The notes under the pieces: model-generated
The model's database searches: none
The model's input: only the letters and a program-made list of their open reading frames with translations
Told to the model about the DNA's origin: nothing
NCBI RefSeq assembly: GCF_026151205.1
Contig: NC_087081.1
Span: forward strand, 12,978,340 to 13,042,339
Length of the DNA stretch: 64,000 nucleotides
DNA from: Bolinopsis microptera
Taxonomy: Eukaryota; Ctenophora; Tentaculata; Lobata; Bolinopsidae
Direction: 5' to 3'
Part shown: positions 1 through 12,200 of the stretch, piece after piece
Layout of the letters: every line of letters starts with the position of its first letter
Numbering within the stretch: position 1 is the first letter of the stretch
Program-made: the position numbers and the translations under genes

Positions 1-840
1 ATATCTTTGGCCAAAGCATCATTAAATTCCTTTTTGTTGAATGAGTATCCATAAGACTGCAGTGGGAGTGATGTTAACCAGCAACTTGCCCCCTTTTCTG
101 TTGCAAGATCAAGCTGAAGCTTCTGTATCTGGTTAAGCTCTGGTAGAACTTCCTCACGTTTCTGCTTGTAGAACTGCTGTCTTCTTCTCGAAATTTCAGC
201 TTTTACTTCAACAGCCTTCTGATGATTCTCTGTATGTTCTGATACTTGATTTAAGATTGCATCAGTAAGATTCTCTGTGGCAAAGAGTGAGTATTCATAC
301 TTAAGATCAGCTGTCTGGCTCAGATCGTATATACTCAGGCCCACATCTCTGCAGGGTAAGGCAAAGATCTTCTGTGTTATATCAGGGCAACTAAATATTC
401 GGTCTAATACTGCTGGAATAAAGGTGACTCCTACTTTCCATCTGTTGCTTATGTCTGGAGTTGTGCGACAGACATAGTTCCACCGCTTAGAAAGTCCATG
501 GATGTACCTAGCATATGCTAGTTGAGGCTCCCTCTTAGCAATGTTGGAGATGTCGTCATCTTTTCCTATGGCTATACCCGTTGATGACACATTTTGGACT
601 AGTGGCATGAGAGAGCAGGAATACTTGGCCATTGCACTATTGTCCCTGCACTATAATTGTCCCCTTGTGTAACACCCTCTTCACTTAAGATCTCCTCATC
701 TGTCCTTGCTATTACCAGTCTTGCAGGTTCTCGATATATGTTTATGATGTATGGAGCTAGCTCAGGGCAGGTGTACTGAATATTATGAAGGGCACCCGTT
801 AAGAGATCATGAATCTTGTAGAGGCTCCTTCACTCTTCAG
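1..840 (-). mobile_element. Retroelement Pol fragment, C-terminal to the RT palm
   Basis: Read on the - strand this stretch is open over roughly 590-1, and its upstream part (840-600) is in shifted frames. The upstream part has an EEGVTQGD-like segment, resembling the (R)EGTTQGD motif of a reverse transcriptase. The open part carries a conserved block ending in DLATEKGASCWLTSLPL, which I recognise from abundant reverse-transcriptase proteins of aquatic invertebrates, where it follows the polymerase. The catalytic YxDD region is not present intact and a break lies near 600-660. The element runs off the left edge of the window. I infer a decayed, 5'-incomplete copy; the retroelement clade is not assigned. 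Confidence 0.7.
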
Positions 841-1011
841 GTCACTTCAAGTTCATGTAAACTTTATATTTATTTATTTATGATATAAGTGAAGCTGTAA
901 ACCATTTGAAATTGAAATTGCAATATCAGATGTATCAAGTTTTGACGATGTGGCAGAGCCAGAAAATATATTAATATAAATGTACAGTTTTTTTCTTAAA
1001 CTTAGAACTTC

Positions 1012-1097
1012 GCTTTACTAACCGAGTCAAGAATCTTCAAGTTGTTAAAAATGGGCTTTGTATGCTCTTTTACCACCACAACCACCACCACCACCAC
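1012..1097 (+). repeat. Direct repeat, copy 1
   Basis: About 86 bases, starting TTTACTAACCGAGTCAAG and ending in a CCACCA run, recur almost unchanged at 1396-1481. The two copies bracket the Mutator-like transposase relic. They could be remnants of a local duplication or of element ends. Confidence 0.8.
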
Positions 1098-1099
1098 AA

Positions 1100-1330
1100 A
1101 CTGGTACAATAATGATTGATTTTGAGAAAGCGGTCATGAATGCGATTCAGAACAGTTTGCCAGGGTGGGAGATTAGCAATTGCTACTTCCATCTCTGTCA
1201 AGCTGTTCAGAGGAACATTTCGAAGAAGTTTAAAGTTTTATATTATTCTGATAAGAAGTTTGCTAGAGCCGCAAGGCTGGTTGTGTTTCTCGCCTTTGTC
1301 CCAGTTGCTGTATCTCCAGAGGTTCCTAGT
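1100..1330 (+). pseudogene. MULE (Mutator-like) transposase fragment
   Basis: A single reading frame reads MIDFEKAVMNAIQ, then C-Y-FHLCQAVQR, then a D-K-F segment and an LAFVP motif. This matches the order of conserved positions in the MULE transposase core: DFE with its catalytic acidic residues, CxFHxxQA, and ALAFVP. Only about 70 residues of the domain remain, with no upstream or downstream transposase sequence, and it is flanked by direct repeats. It is a dead fragment; the family assignment rests on motif recognition only. Confidence 0.65.
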
Positions 1331-1395
1331 TGTCGGGGATATGTCATGATTGGTTCCTAGTTGTCGGAGTTGATTGGATTTCCCAAGCTTGCATG

Positions 1396-1481
1396 TTTAC
1401 TAACCGAGTCAAGAATCTTCAAGTTGTTAAAAATGGGCTTTGTATGCTCTTTTACCACCACAACCACCACCACCACCACCA
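1396..1481 (+). repeat. Direct repeat, copy 2
   Basis: Second copy of the repeat at 1012-1097. A nearby 16-base segment (GGTTCCTAGTTGTCGG) is also doubled at about 1320 and 1350, and a 25-base unit is doubled at about 1640-1690, so this area has undergone several small duplications. 1482-1920 holds no gene I can see. Confidence 0.75.
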
Positions 1482-1924
1482 AGATTAGCCGTGAGCCCCA
1501 AACGGTAGATCGGCCTCCACGTGGCTTGGGGTGGGTGGTTTTTTAATGAATGAACTATAGGGTCCCAAAAAGCATAGACAGTCTAACCTAATCGTGATAT
1601 CGTGATATGGTTTATCTAATGAACTCCTAAATTAGATCCAGTGTTAGCTGAATCTATAAATCCAGTGTTAGCTGAATCTATAAATTTTTTGGGACGCTAT
1701 ATTTCTATGTTTAAATACTAGCGAACGATGCCATATAATACAGTCAAACCTCAATTCACCGTGGTTTTGAGTAAATGAATAAAAGTGCCAAATTGGGGAT
1801 TCTGTTAAATTGGGGCCTGGTTAATGGAGGTTTGATTGTATATTATACTATAATACCAACGTTATAGAACTGTACTGAACCGAATCGGTTTATGACCTTA
1901 TTAATTATTTTATAATTTCTCAAA

Positions 1925-2165
1925 TAGTGTAGTGTAGTGTAGTGTAGTGTAGTGTAGTGTAGTGTAGTGTAGTGTAGTGTAGTGTAGTGTAGTGTAGTGT
2001 AGTGTAGTGTAGTGTAGTGTAGTGTAGTGTAGTGTAGTGTAGTGTAGTGTAGTGTAGTGTAGTGTAGTGTAGTGTAGTGTAGTGTAGTGTAGTGTAGTGT
2101 AGTGTAGTGTAGTGTAGTGTAGTGTAGTGTAGTGTAGTGTAGTGTAGTGTAGTGTAGTGTAGTGT
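1925..2165 (+). repeat. TAGTG pentanucleotide microsatellite, about 48 units
   Basis: Nearly perfect head-to-tail TAGTG repeats over about 241 bases. Because 5 is not a multiple of 3, long open frames appear on the opposite strand; these are artefacts of the repeat. It lies upstream of the exons at 2945-3306 and may be in an intron of that gene. Confidence 0.97.
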
Positions 2166-2944
2166 TGTGTGATACAATGTTGGCCAACAAGATAGCGTGT
2201 AATATCGAAGCTTATATATGTTCCTAGATGCCAAGCCGATATGGCCGATATAGGTACTCTTTGGGATATTCTATACATTAAATCCTTGATATACCGTGCT
2301 TGACAGGGGAAACGATAAATGTACTATTTACTTAAGTTTGCCTATGAACACGGCACACTGCACTGCATGATGAGATCATGAAAGTGGTATATCGAGGTAC
2401 ATATATTGTATGGCATATTCAATTGTTATATAATATATTGCTATATCCATGAATCAATTCAACCATATTGACAATTGTTAACAGTTGCAAAAGATAACCA
2501 ATTACTTATAACTTAGCATGAGCGGAGAATGACTATAACCGGAAGAATACCACGTGGTGGGATGAACGACCACAACAATAACGAATAACACAGCTTATAT
2601 GATCAGTCCAATATAATAACAGCAAATTTGGCCGATTTTTGAGTATTTGAGCCGTAGAATATATGGCAGATTTTTGTTTATTAACATTGCATTATCTTCT
2701 TTGCCGTGTTAATAAAGGTTTGGTTATAATCTTTTAACTTCAGGTGGAAAATAAAAGTTGCATTAAATGTAAATTAGTTGTATAAAAGTATAAATTGAAC
2801 AATCGCTGTTAATAAGTGGCATGGTTAGTGTTTGAGATTCAGCTTAGTTCGAGGAATGAAATTACAGTAATAGTGCACATAATATATATCATAGAGAGGA
2901 CTTTAACGGTTATATTATGGCTTTAATATTATCTTTTTTCACAG

Positions 2945-3306
2945 GAGTGTGGCATCCATTTAAGCCAGGAGGAAAAAGACTTGGTGACCGCACATTCGGA
3001 GCTTGAAAATACCAGCATTGGTCTTACGTTTCAATCCGAGATTGTTGAGGCATCATTGATCCAGTATTACAAAGAGGTAACCGTGCGATAACCGTGTAAT
3101 CCACATTTATCGGATTTCTCTTAATTTCTTGACATATATTTTCGAGTTGTTAAATGTTGATTGTTGTATCTGTGGTCCAGGTCAATTATAAAAAATATAG
3201 TTTCAATATAATTACGTATGGTTAATGTTTTCAGGATCTTGAGATAGCAGATTTAAGACGCCATTATACCCTGGTGCGAACCGACGTCAGAAGTCGAAGA
3301 CAGTAG
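2945..3306 (+). CDS. Last two exons of an unidentified gene (partial)
   Basis: Two exons can be read: 2945-3076, after a TTTTTTCACAG acceptor and before GAG|GTAACC, and 3235-3306, after TTTTCAG and ending in TAG. The phases agree (0/0). Together they encode 67 residues, beginning ECGIHLSQEEKDL and ending VRSRRQ, rich in charged residues and compatible with a helical or coiled-coil C-terminus. Earlier exons should lie to the left, but I found none between the microsatellite and 2945, nor in the repeat-filled left end. The family is not recognised. Confidence 0.6.
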
Positions 3307-3640
3307 TAGCACTTTGCAAACAGTGTTTTTTAAAAAGATTTCGAGAAGCCAGTTTTGTAATAATCAGCAAGCGGCTGTGGAACTATTTGACTATTTTAAG
3401 TATTCATTTTAATTTAAGTAATTTAAATGGTACTCTACGTTCAAATCACCGATCTAAATTGTGATTTGGTTATCTTTAACCTTTGAGTGTGTTATTAAAT
3501 CTACTATTAATTAATTTAAAATTGGTACTCCTAAAAAATCAATCCACTTTTAATATATAACGCAAACTAAATTCCTTTTAGCAGGGTTGGATTTTGAAAT
3601 ATATGTGTAATGTTCATGGAGGGCCAAGCGTGAGTTAGAT

Positions 3641-3886
3641 ACATAATTGGTACAATTATGGAGCATCGCGGCTCTAGGCAGCTCTGTTAAAACTAGATCA
3701 AAACCGACATTACGGCACGTATTGGCCTTACACAGAGGTATAATGAGACCTGAAGTGAGGTCAATACGTGCCGTAATGTCGGTTTTGATCTAAATTTAAT
3801 CCAAATTCGTATCGTTTCACTTATCCTTTCAAAGTTTCAACAGAGTTGCCTAGAGCCGTGTTGCTCCCAAATCGTACCAATTATGT
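3641..3886. mobile_element. MITE with CATAATTGGTAC ends
   Basis: The ends form an imperfect inverted repeat of about 50 bases (left CATAATTGGTAC...GGCTCTAGGCAG, right its complement). Inside lies a second, perfect inverted pair (GATCAAAACCGACATTACGG and its complement), so the whole 246 bases can fold into a two-stem structure. No coding sequence. A non-autonomous DNA element is the simplest reading. Confidence 0.75.
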
Positions 3887-4601
3887 TATTTTTGACATAT
3901 AGTCTGCAGCGCACCCAAAATGCACGGAGAAGTGTGTTTGTTTTGATATTCTGTTAAATACTATTTATGATTTATTTTGTCCTAATAATGAAGGTGTTGT
4001 TCATTCTAATCTAAGTTTAAAGGTGCTGTTATATCAAAAGTAAAATTGGTCAAATTAAATAGAATATATTTAAAAAAATATATATATATTGCGCTGATGT
4101 ACCGTTTATTCGGGTAGTGAATGAACGATAACGCTCATGAAATTTATTGGGATCATAGAGTATGGCTGATGGTAACTAGTGTTATAGTTATCTCCCGATT
4201 AGCCGTGCTTGTCGGGGAAAGGGAGATGCATGCATGGTCTAATGTGAATTTCATGCGGTAAAAAACCACTGCGTATGATAAATCGGGAGGCACGGTAAAT
4301 AGGTAGCAGAGATGACTCGTGACCGCAACATTAAACATATAAGGAATTTGCCATTTATAAATGTAATTTGCACTATTATAGTGCACTGCACGGGACCCCT
4401 CAGTTTCAGTTCCTTGTTTCACAGACCGTTCAGCAAGGACATTCACTGAGTTTATCGGGTTAATAAGCACTTTCCAAAATCTATAGTGCAAAATATATTT
4501 ATAGCCATATTCCCACGTGTTATATGGCAATTTCTGATGCAGAATATGTAAAAGCGGTCAATATGGAACGCGCATACGTTTTAAAATCATTAACGTGGCG
4601 C

Positions 4602-5203
4602 AGCACGTACGTACATATAGGTGAGCCATCTCGGCCACGCGCAAAACAAAATCATTTTCATTTTCAAATTTGAAAATGGTTTTTTTTTGCGCGTGGCCGA
4701 GATGGCTCACCTATATAAACGTACGTGCAAATCGTTTGCAAAATAAAAATCGTTTTCAAAATCAAAACCGTTTTCAAAATCAAAAACGTTTTCAAAATCA
4801 AAATCAATATCGTTTTCAAAATCAAAATAGATACCGTTTTCAAAATCAAAATCAATATCGTTTTCAAAATCAAAATCAATATCGTTTTTAAAATCAAAAC
4901 CAATATCGTTTTTAAAATCAAAATCGATATCGTTTTTAAAGTCAAAATCAATATCGTTTTCAAAATGAAAATCAAAATTGAAATCAAAATCAAAATTTAA
5001 ATCAAAATCAAAATCAAAATCGAAATCAAAACCGTTTTCAAAATGAGAATTGTTTTTAATTTCAATATGAAAATCGTTTTTTATTTAAATTTTAAAATAA
5101 TTTTAGAAATCAAATTTAAAATCGTTTTTATTTTGTGATTAATTGTATAATTAAGTTTTAAATTACAAATTTTCAGTGAAAATTTAGGTGAGCCATCTCG
5201 GCC
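4602..5203. mobile_element. Foldback element with three copies of the terminal arm
   Basis: 4602-4728 is a near-perfect palindrome whose arms run from GCACGTACGT through TAGGTGAGCCATCTCGGCC to GCGCAAAA. A third copy of the TAGGTGAGCCATCTCGGCC arm sits at 5185-5203. Between them (about 4740-5140) is a degenerate array of CGTTTTCAAAATCAAAAT-like units that opens spurious long frames on both strands. No gene. A MITE with an internally expanded AT-rich core is my inference. Confidence 0.75.
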
Positions 5204-5395
5204 GCCATACACTTCTTTTACACGCAAATTCCTGGGAACGTTGCCAAAGCAGCTAATTCTTGGAATTTCTCCAACGCGTGGCGTGAGAAGTTGGCGACTA
5301 GCCAGCTACCCTTGTCCGTGCCCTAAAAATAGTATTGTTTTGCTTGCTCTCCTTCCAGCTCTTGTTCCTGCTAACGTTCAAGCTATTGCTCCACT

Positions 5396-5497
5396 ATGAC
5401 AGATCGGTTTGACATTCAGATTGATGAACTGCTTTCCAATCGTGTTCTAAAGTATAAATCCCTTGTCGAAATCGCCGGAGATAATTATAATCCATAA
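5396..5497 (+). other. Short ORF of 33 codons, unassigned
   Basis: ATG to TAA, beginning MTDRFDIQIDELL. It lies in a more GC-rich pocket just before the hairpin cluster. No homology is recognised and no splice donor is needed. It could be the start of a decayed element ORF or chance; coding status is unproven. Confidence 0.2.
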
Positions 5498-5522
5498 ACA
5501 CTTCACGCTCAGGGCTAAATAA

Positions 5523-5660
5523 ATGTAATCCCTCAGCTGGCGCTTCGGGATTACATATTAACACAAAACTCGTGCGCTGCGCGCACTCGTATGTGTTTAT
5601 CAGATCATCCCGCTAGCGCGGGATGATCTGTTATATAAACCCTTTGCGTGGCGGGTTTAT
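5523..5660. repeat. Four consecutive hairpins
   Basis: Four adjacent inverted repeats with unrelated stems: ATGTAATCCC/GGGATTACAT (5523-5556), AACACA...TGTGTT with an inner GTGCGC/GCGCAC (5560-5597), a perfect 13-base stem starting CAGATCATCCCGC (5601-5630), and ATAAACCC/GGGTTTAT (5635-5660). Loops are short and GC-rich. No protein is encoded. 5661-6200 shows no further feature and probably holds the calpain promoter/5' UTR. Confidence 0.8.
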
Positions 5661-6200
5661 GTTATTATGAATGTCACATTTCCATATTCATCACTTGATA
5701 CTAATCCGCATTAGTTTGTACCTCTCTGAATTATTGTAGACGGACCGGGACTCAGTACCCTTATTTCAGGGGACTCCACCTTTGTGTACACACAATCATT
5801 GTCAACCGATTAGAATGTCATTATGAGCTCAGTTAATGACGGTTAAGTTGCCCTTGAATAGTTAAATACTCTCCCCAGCTGCCTGTTATCCAGCACAGTA
5901 ATTACTATTAGTCAACATTGTTCATCTCCGGCGATCATACAGCCATTATATTCGGATCATTAGTTCTCCCGGTCTCTCCGCGTGTTGTGGTGTTGTACTG
6001 TTCTCGGTAATAATTAGGTGGAGCCATAGCTAGCAGGGAGAGAGGGGAGCTATTATATCATTAAATATTTGACCCAAATTCTTTGCTCCAAGGCTTTTAC
6101 TATGTTTAACTCGTTGTAGGATGATTATTGTATGTTTGTGGTAAGACGGTGACCTGCTTTGATTATTACCATGGCTCGGAGACATGCAGACTGATTTGTG

Positions 6201-9200
6201 ATGGAGGTGTCGATCCCACCAGAAAATAAGGACGAAGATAGTGGGGACGTCCCACGCTCCGAGCAGAATGGAGATGTCTCGCCGGACACTTATAAGGACA
6301 ACCAGAGTGAGGACCTATCACTAGACACTAGGGGCAAGATGAGTAGTGGAGCTGTCTCCCCGGACACTAAGGGAGAGCAGAATGGAGACGATGTTGTAAT
6401 CTTATCGAAAACTAACGGCAGTCATAGCGGAAACATTAATGAACAGTATAACAGTAAAGAAGTTTTAACAGCAACGGAGAGAGAGTCGAGTGGCGATGTC
6501 CCCAAAGAAAGTAAGGACGAGCCTAGTGCAGATTTCTCCACAGTCAATAAGGAACTGCGTAGAGGAGACGTCTCCACAGAAAGCAAGGTAGGGCCGAGTA
6601 AGGGTGAACCGAATGGAGACATTCCAAAAGAAATTAAGAAAGAGCTGAATGGCGACGTCTCATTAGACTCTAATGGCGAACCGAATGGAAACATTCCAAA
6701 AGAAATTAAGGAAGAGCCGAGTGGCGATGTCACCAAAGAAAGCAAAGAAGAGCCTAGTGGCGATGTCCCCACAAAAATTAAGGAAGAGCCTAGTGGCGAT
6801 GTCCCCACAGAAATTAAGGAAGAGCCTAGTGGCGATGTCTTCACAGAAATTAAGGAAGAGCCTAGTGGCGATGTCACAAAAGAAAGCAAGGAAGAGCCTA
6901 GTGGCGATGTCCCCACAGAAATTAAGGAAGAGCCTAGTGGCGATGTCACCAAAGAAAGCAAAGAAGAGCATATTGGCGATGTCACCACAGAAACGAAGGG
7001 CGACGACGAGAACGGCGGGGATTATGGTGTACTTCGCCAGTATGTTTCTTATCGTACATTTCCTTTATAGTTTAAGTTTTGTTAAACAGTCAGGTCTGTT
7101 TATTCGTTGATATTATGTAACATATATAATATATCTAAACTTATCAATTTAAACTTTTCTGTTTAAAAGTTGCTATTTAAACTTTCCATTTAAACATTTC
7201 TATTTAAAGTAGCCAGTACTTAGTCCATAATAGCTTATCAGAGTACCGTTAAGATAAATTCCCATTGCGTCTGAAACAGCATATTATTCATTACCAAAAA
7301 GAAAACCAAACTCTAACATCCACCTCCATCAGGTCAGAGATAGTTTCTGCAGCAGAGGGAAAGGTGACGAAATCCAGCAAGTCGTCCTCCAGATCGTCCT
7401 CAAGACTGAGCAGTAAGGACGGGGAGAGGTCACCAAAGATGGGTCACATCGTCTGGAAACGTCCAAAGGTCAGACATCATCTCTTGATAATACGTGTTAA
7501 TGATACTTCAGCAAATAGGTACAAAGCCGACCGGCTGTTAGAGAACTGATTCCGTAACAGCCGGCTAATGACTGGCTGAAATTGTATTTAGATGCTGATA
7601 GATCGTTTACTGTATCTGTATTTCCGAAACTCATCTATTTAAAGTGACTACAAGGAGACATGTTAACTTCATAATTCATGGTACCTAAACGCCTACAAAC
7701 TCTCTCCGAAAATCAAAATTTATTTAGTCTGCTGGCAGGGGGTCTGCTGGCAGACTTCTAATAATTTACATACACAATATCAATAATTCCACGATTATAA
7801 GCTTATAAGTGTGATAATCGTACAATCTAGCACAGACCGGGAGATAGCTACTAAACACTCAACCACTCAGGAGTTAAATCCGCGGAGTCGTCTGCTAAGC
7901 GGAGGGAAGATGTTCCGCGGGGACCTGGTTGAAGGGGTGAGAGGGACACCCAACTTTGGGGCTGCGTGTTCAGCTCTGGCCCTCAAACATGAGCTCCTGT
8001 TTCAAGTCATGCCCGATGACCAGGTTAGTTCTTAAATTCCACTGATATTGCAAAACGTTATAAGTTAGCCATTACATCACTTTTTATGAGTTTCAACGGT
8101 GCGTAAAGCGTGTCCTCAGCTAAATTACCCGACGACAGATATCCAATTTGCTTTTTGTCACCTTGACAACCTTGACAATAGCCGGCACTATAAACTCTTC
8201 CACTACAAAATAACACCTTGTTACTGTGTTAGCCTGCACCTTTTTTAATTCACGATACACAAGATATAAACCTTACAAAAGCTAAATAATCAACAAGTGT
8301 CTCGCACCGTGGTAACTTACTTGGTAACCATGATAACAGCTGTAACTATAGTTACCTAATAACCATGGTAACAGTAATATTCTTTTGCAGTGTCCGATAG
8401 CATTTGAAGACGATTGGGGGATTTATAAGTTTAGGTTCTGGAGGTACGGTAACTGGACAGAAGTAACGATAGACGACAAGTTGCCTAGTGTGGCTGGAGA
8501 GTTGCTTTACTCTCATACTTTAGAGAACGATGAACACTGGATGTGTGTGATGGAGAAAGCTTATGCTAAGTAAGATGATTGTAAATTCTTTTCAGCTTAG
8601 GCTGTTTTCCCCTTCAATTTTTTGAATCGGGTCTTCTTTAGACTTGCAAAGTGCTGCAAATAAGTTTCAATCATTATACATCATACAACATACATCATGT
8701 TGTATTTTTACTTTCCGTGCACTGCCAACAACTTTTTGATAATTAACTACCCTCCAGATTTAACGGTTGTTACGATATAATAAACAAAATCCCCTTATCT
8801 GACATGTTACAACACATGACAGGGGGTATAACTGAGACCCTGACTTTAAGAACAGTGGGTAGCTCGGAACAACTGGGCTGTTATGTGGAGAACTGTTTTA
8901 AGAAGAGGGCTCTCATACTTACTACTGCTCTGAAGGTTTGTTAGGAGATGTTATGTGTTAGGAGATGTTAATGATTTCCAATCTACCTTACAAGACATAT
9001 TTATGGCGACCTAATTTGCGACGACCGAAATTTTGGCGGTCCGAAAATATGGCGAAATTGAACAAAAACCGTCAAATTTCGGACGTCACAGAAAATAAGG
9101 GTATTTTTCATCATTTTTTGTGACAGTAAGCAGTAAGGAAATTTCTGAAATTCGGTAAAATCATGTTCAAACTTATCATGTTAGCACATACATGTATTTT

Positions 9201-12200
9201 AATGCAAATTTAAACTGTATTGCTTGACATTCAATTCGTCATTGGTGTGGTGATAATTTGTCCCAAGATGCCAGAATTTATTTATTTATTTTACTTGATA
9301 TTACTTTTTGGAAACAAAATAAAGCAGTGAAGGCACAGTCATTGAAATAAGCTAAAAGATAATGCGACGGATTCTATTACGACGACCGAAATTTTGGCGG
9401 TCCGAAAATATGGGGAAATTTTCGGAAAACCGCCACATTTCGTACGTTATAAATATGTCTTGTAAGGTATTAACCTTAAGCTCTGATAGTTACTACTGCT
9501 CTGAATGCCTGAGGATGGGTAAAATATTATTATCAATAATATTCTCGTGCAGTTTGAAATTGCAATTTTGTTGTGATCTTCGTAATAATAACTTAATAAT
9601 ATAAAGATCGGTTGACAACCGACGGTCGTAATACATGCATATATGACAAGTAAACATTTGCGTGAAGCAAAGATTAATATAGGTCTTTAAATTCTAAACA
9701 AGACAAGTTTACGAGGGACAGTTAGGCTAGAAATCAATTTTCTACAGAATCAATATTGTTACAAACCAACAGGCTGAGTCGTACGACTTACTGACTTAGG
9801 ACTTTTTCATATTTATCACACTCATTTTATGAACAAGCCCAACATTCATTTTGATCACCCTGTATATATAACTAAATGACAACTTTATTCAGAGCAAGGA
9901 AGGTATGATGCTAGGACTGGACAGCGAGCTACCGTACATTGTTACACGGGTTAAACGGAGAACCAGAGTGCACCCTTGTTTAGTTTGTCTTTACAGTCCT
10001 TTCGGGGCTAGTGGTTGGGCTGGACCTTGGGGACGAGAGTAAGTTTTTAAATTTGGTATAGAATATATGAATGTATGATTATCTAAATATTTAAATATTT
10101 AAGTATTTAAATATTTATATATTTAAATGTTTAGATATTTATATATGCATGTATTTGGTATAGAAAATATAAATATCGAAATATTTGACATATGTCTATT
10201 GTTATTGTCTATTAGTCTAATACAGAATATGTTACTTAATTATTAGGTAAATTTGAGTATTTATATGTACACGTTTAATTTAAAATATATAACAATTATT
10301 CAGTAAGTTTAGATATTAGGCATAATATGTTCTGGTCGACTGTTAGAAATAGTCCTGCTTATCAGTTGAGTATTTTCTAAGAAACTAAAACAAAGCAACT
10401 CATTTAGTCATTAGTATTTATTAGACATAGAATATAAATATATTCAAACATTTGTTATCAATCACATACAGCAGCTCAACTCGAACTTAATTTTGTTTAA
10501 TAATAATAAAAGTTGCCAACAATTAAACCTTTGTCCTTAACACTTTAACAAACTTTCTCATCCTCAACCCAATAAAATAAATGACAGTTTCCCAGCCAAT
10601 AATATAAATGACACTTTCCCACCCAATAAAATAAATGACACTTTCCCACCCAATAATATAAATGACAGTTTCCCACCCAATAAAGTAAATGACACTTTCC
10701 CACCCAATAGAATAAATTACACTTTCTCACTCTCGGATAAGTGACACAAATTTGTTTCAGCTCGCCAGAGTGGCGGAACTTTTCCCACGACGATGTTTAC
10801 AACTTTGGACTGATGAACGAGTCTGATTTTGATTTTTGGATCTCAGTGGAGGATCTGGTGGAATTTTTTGAAACTGTTTTCATTGCTCACCAGTCTTCTG
10901 ATACTATGGCAGGTAAATAATGTGGCTATATATCTATTAATAGACGTAGATTTTGGTGGGGAGGGAGGTGAGGCATACTTGTTTTTACTATGCTGCACAG
11001 AATCCACACAATATATATTATATATCAATATAGTCATAGATTATAATAATCATAATACTACATAATAAATACTACATGAAACGTCTATATTAATTAAGTA
11101 AAAGAAGTTAAAAAGTGATGTTGGATATTCATTACAATGTGTTATTGAAGTGTTAGGTTTTAATTTATAGGTGTGGAAAACAGGTGTTTACTTTTAAAGC
11201 GGACATTCAGGAATAGTTAGCATCTATAAAAGTCAGCGACTCCTTCACAATATTTGTCGTTGTCACCAAATAACTAGCGGTTTGCAAGTGCATAATGCGC
11301 GTCATTACAGGACCTTTAAATGTCTTCCAGGTATAGTCCAGCAACTGGATCCGAGTATTGTCAGCTTGGTACGTAGCGGGGTGTTTGGAAACTGGATAAA
11401 AGACAAAACTGACGGCGGAGCACCAAATAACGTGAGTTTCTCTTTAACTGCTGCATAATTGGTAATCCAAAAAAGTCTCAAAGTCCAAAGATAATTGTAC
11501 ATCACTACTATAGTATAGGTGTTTAACCGTAGTATAGGTGTTTAACCGTTATCTTCAATTCGTTAGAAGCCCCGAAACGGATCTCTGTGGAACAAATTAT
11601 AAACTTACCATAATCCCTATTAAAGTATTAATGTTTAAAAATAAAACCATCTCCGTGATTTAGCTTATGACAAGAAATATTGGCAGAAATTACAGTGAAG
11701 TTAGTTTTGATATTTAGTTATTTGTTTTAGGGAAAGATTTAGGGAAAGATTAGACTTGGGCGTTGTTTTTAACTATCCCAATTGTTTAGAACTTTTATCT
11801 AATAATAAATAAAACCGCGAAATTCCAGGCAAAGTTCCTGACGCACAACATCCAGTTTCTGGTAACACAACAGAGTATTGATGATAAGATGTGTGTGTTA
11901 TCTCTAGTACAGAGGTTCAGACCTAGGAACACCCCTCATGAGGGGTTTATGTGTATAGGATTCTCTGTCTTCAAGGTACTTGTACTTCTATTAGGGGCCA
12001 TCTACTTAGGACGTCCGCCAAAATCGCAGATTTTCAGACCACCCCCTCCCCCTGTCCGGGTGTGTCCGAATTTTCAAAACCACCCCCCCCCCAGACATCC
12101 GGATTTCAGCTACTTTTTGCCAGACGTCCTAAGTAGATGGCCCCTTATAGAACTTAAATCATCTATGTTTACTCCCATACACTATTTAATCTTAGGAGGC

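Noticed and set aside
1843-2278. Overlapping - strand frames of about 104-122 codons
   Set aside because: Entirely produced by the TAGTG microsatellite.
4664-5000. Lys/Phe/Asn-rich frames on both strands
   Set aside because: Artefact of the degenerate TTTTCAAAATCAAAAT array; no start context or homology.
6422-6988. 188-codon - strand frame opposite calpain exon 1
   Set aside because: Shadow of the 39-base coding repeat, whose period keeps all frames open.
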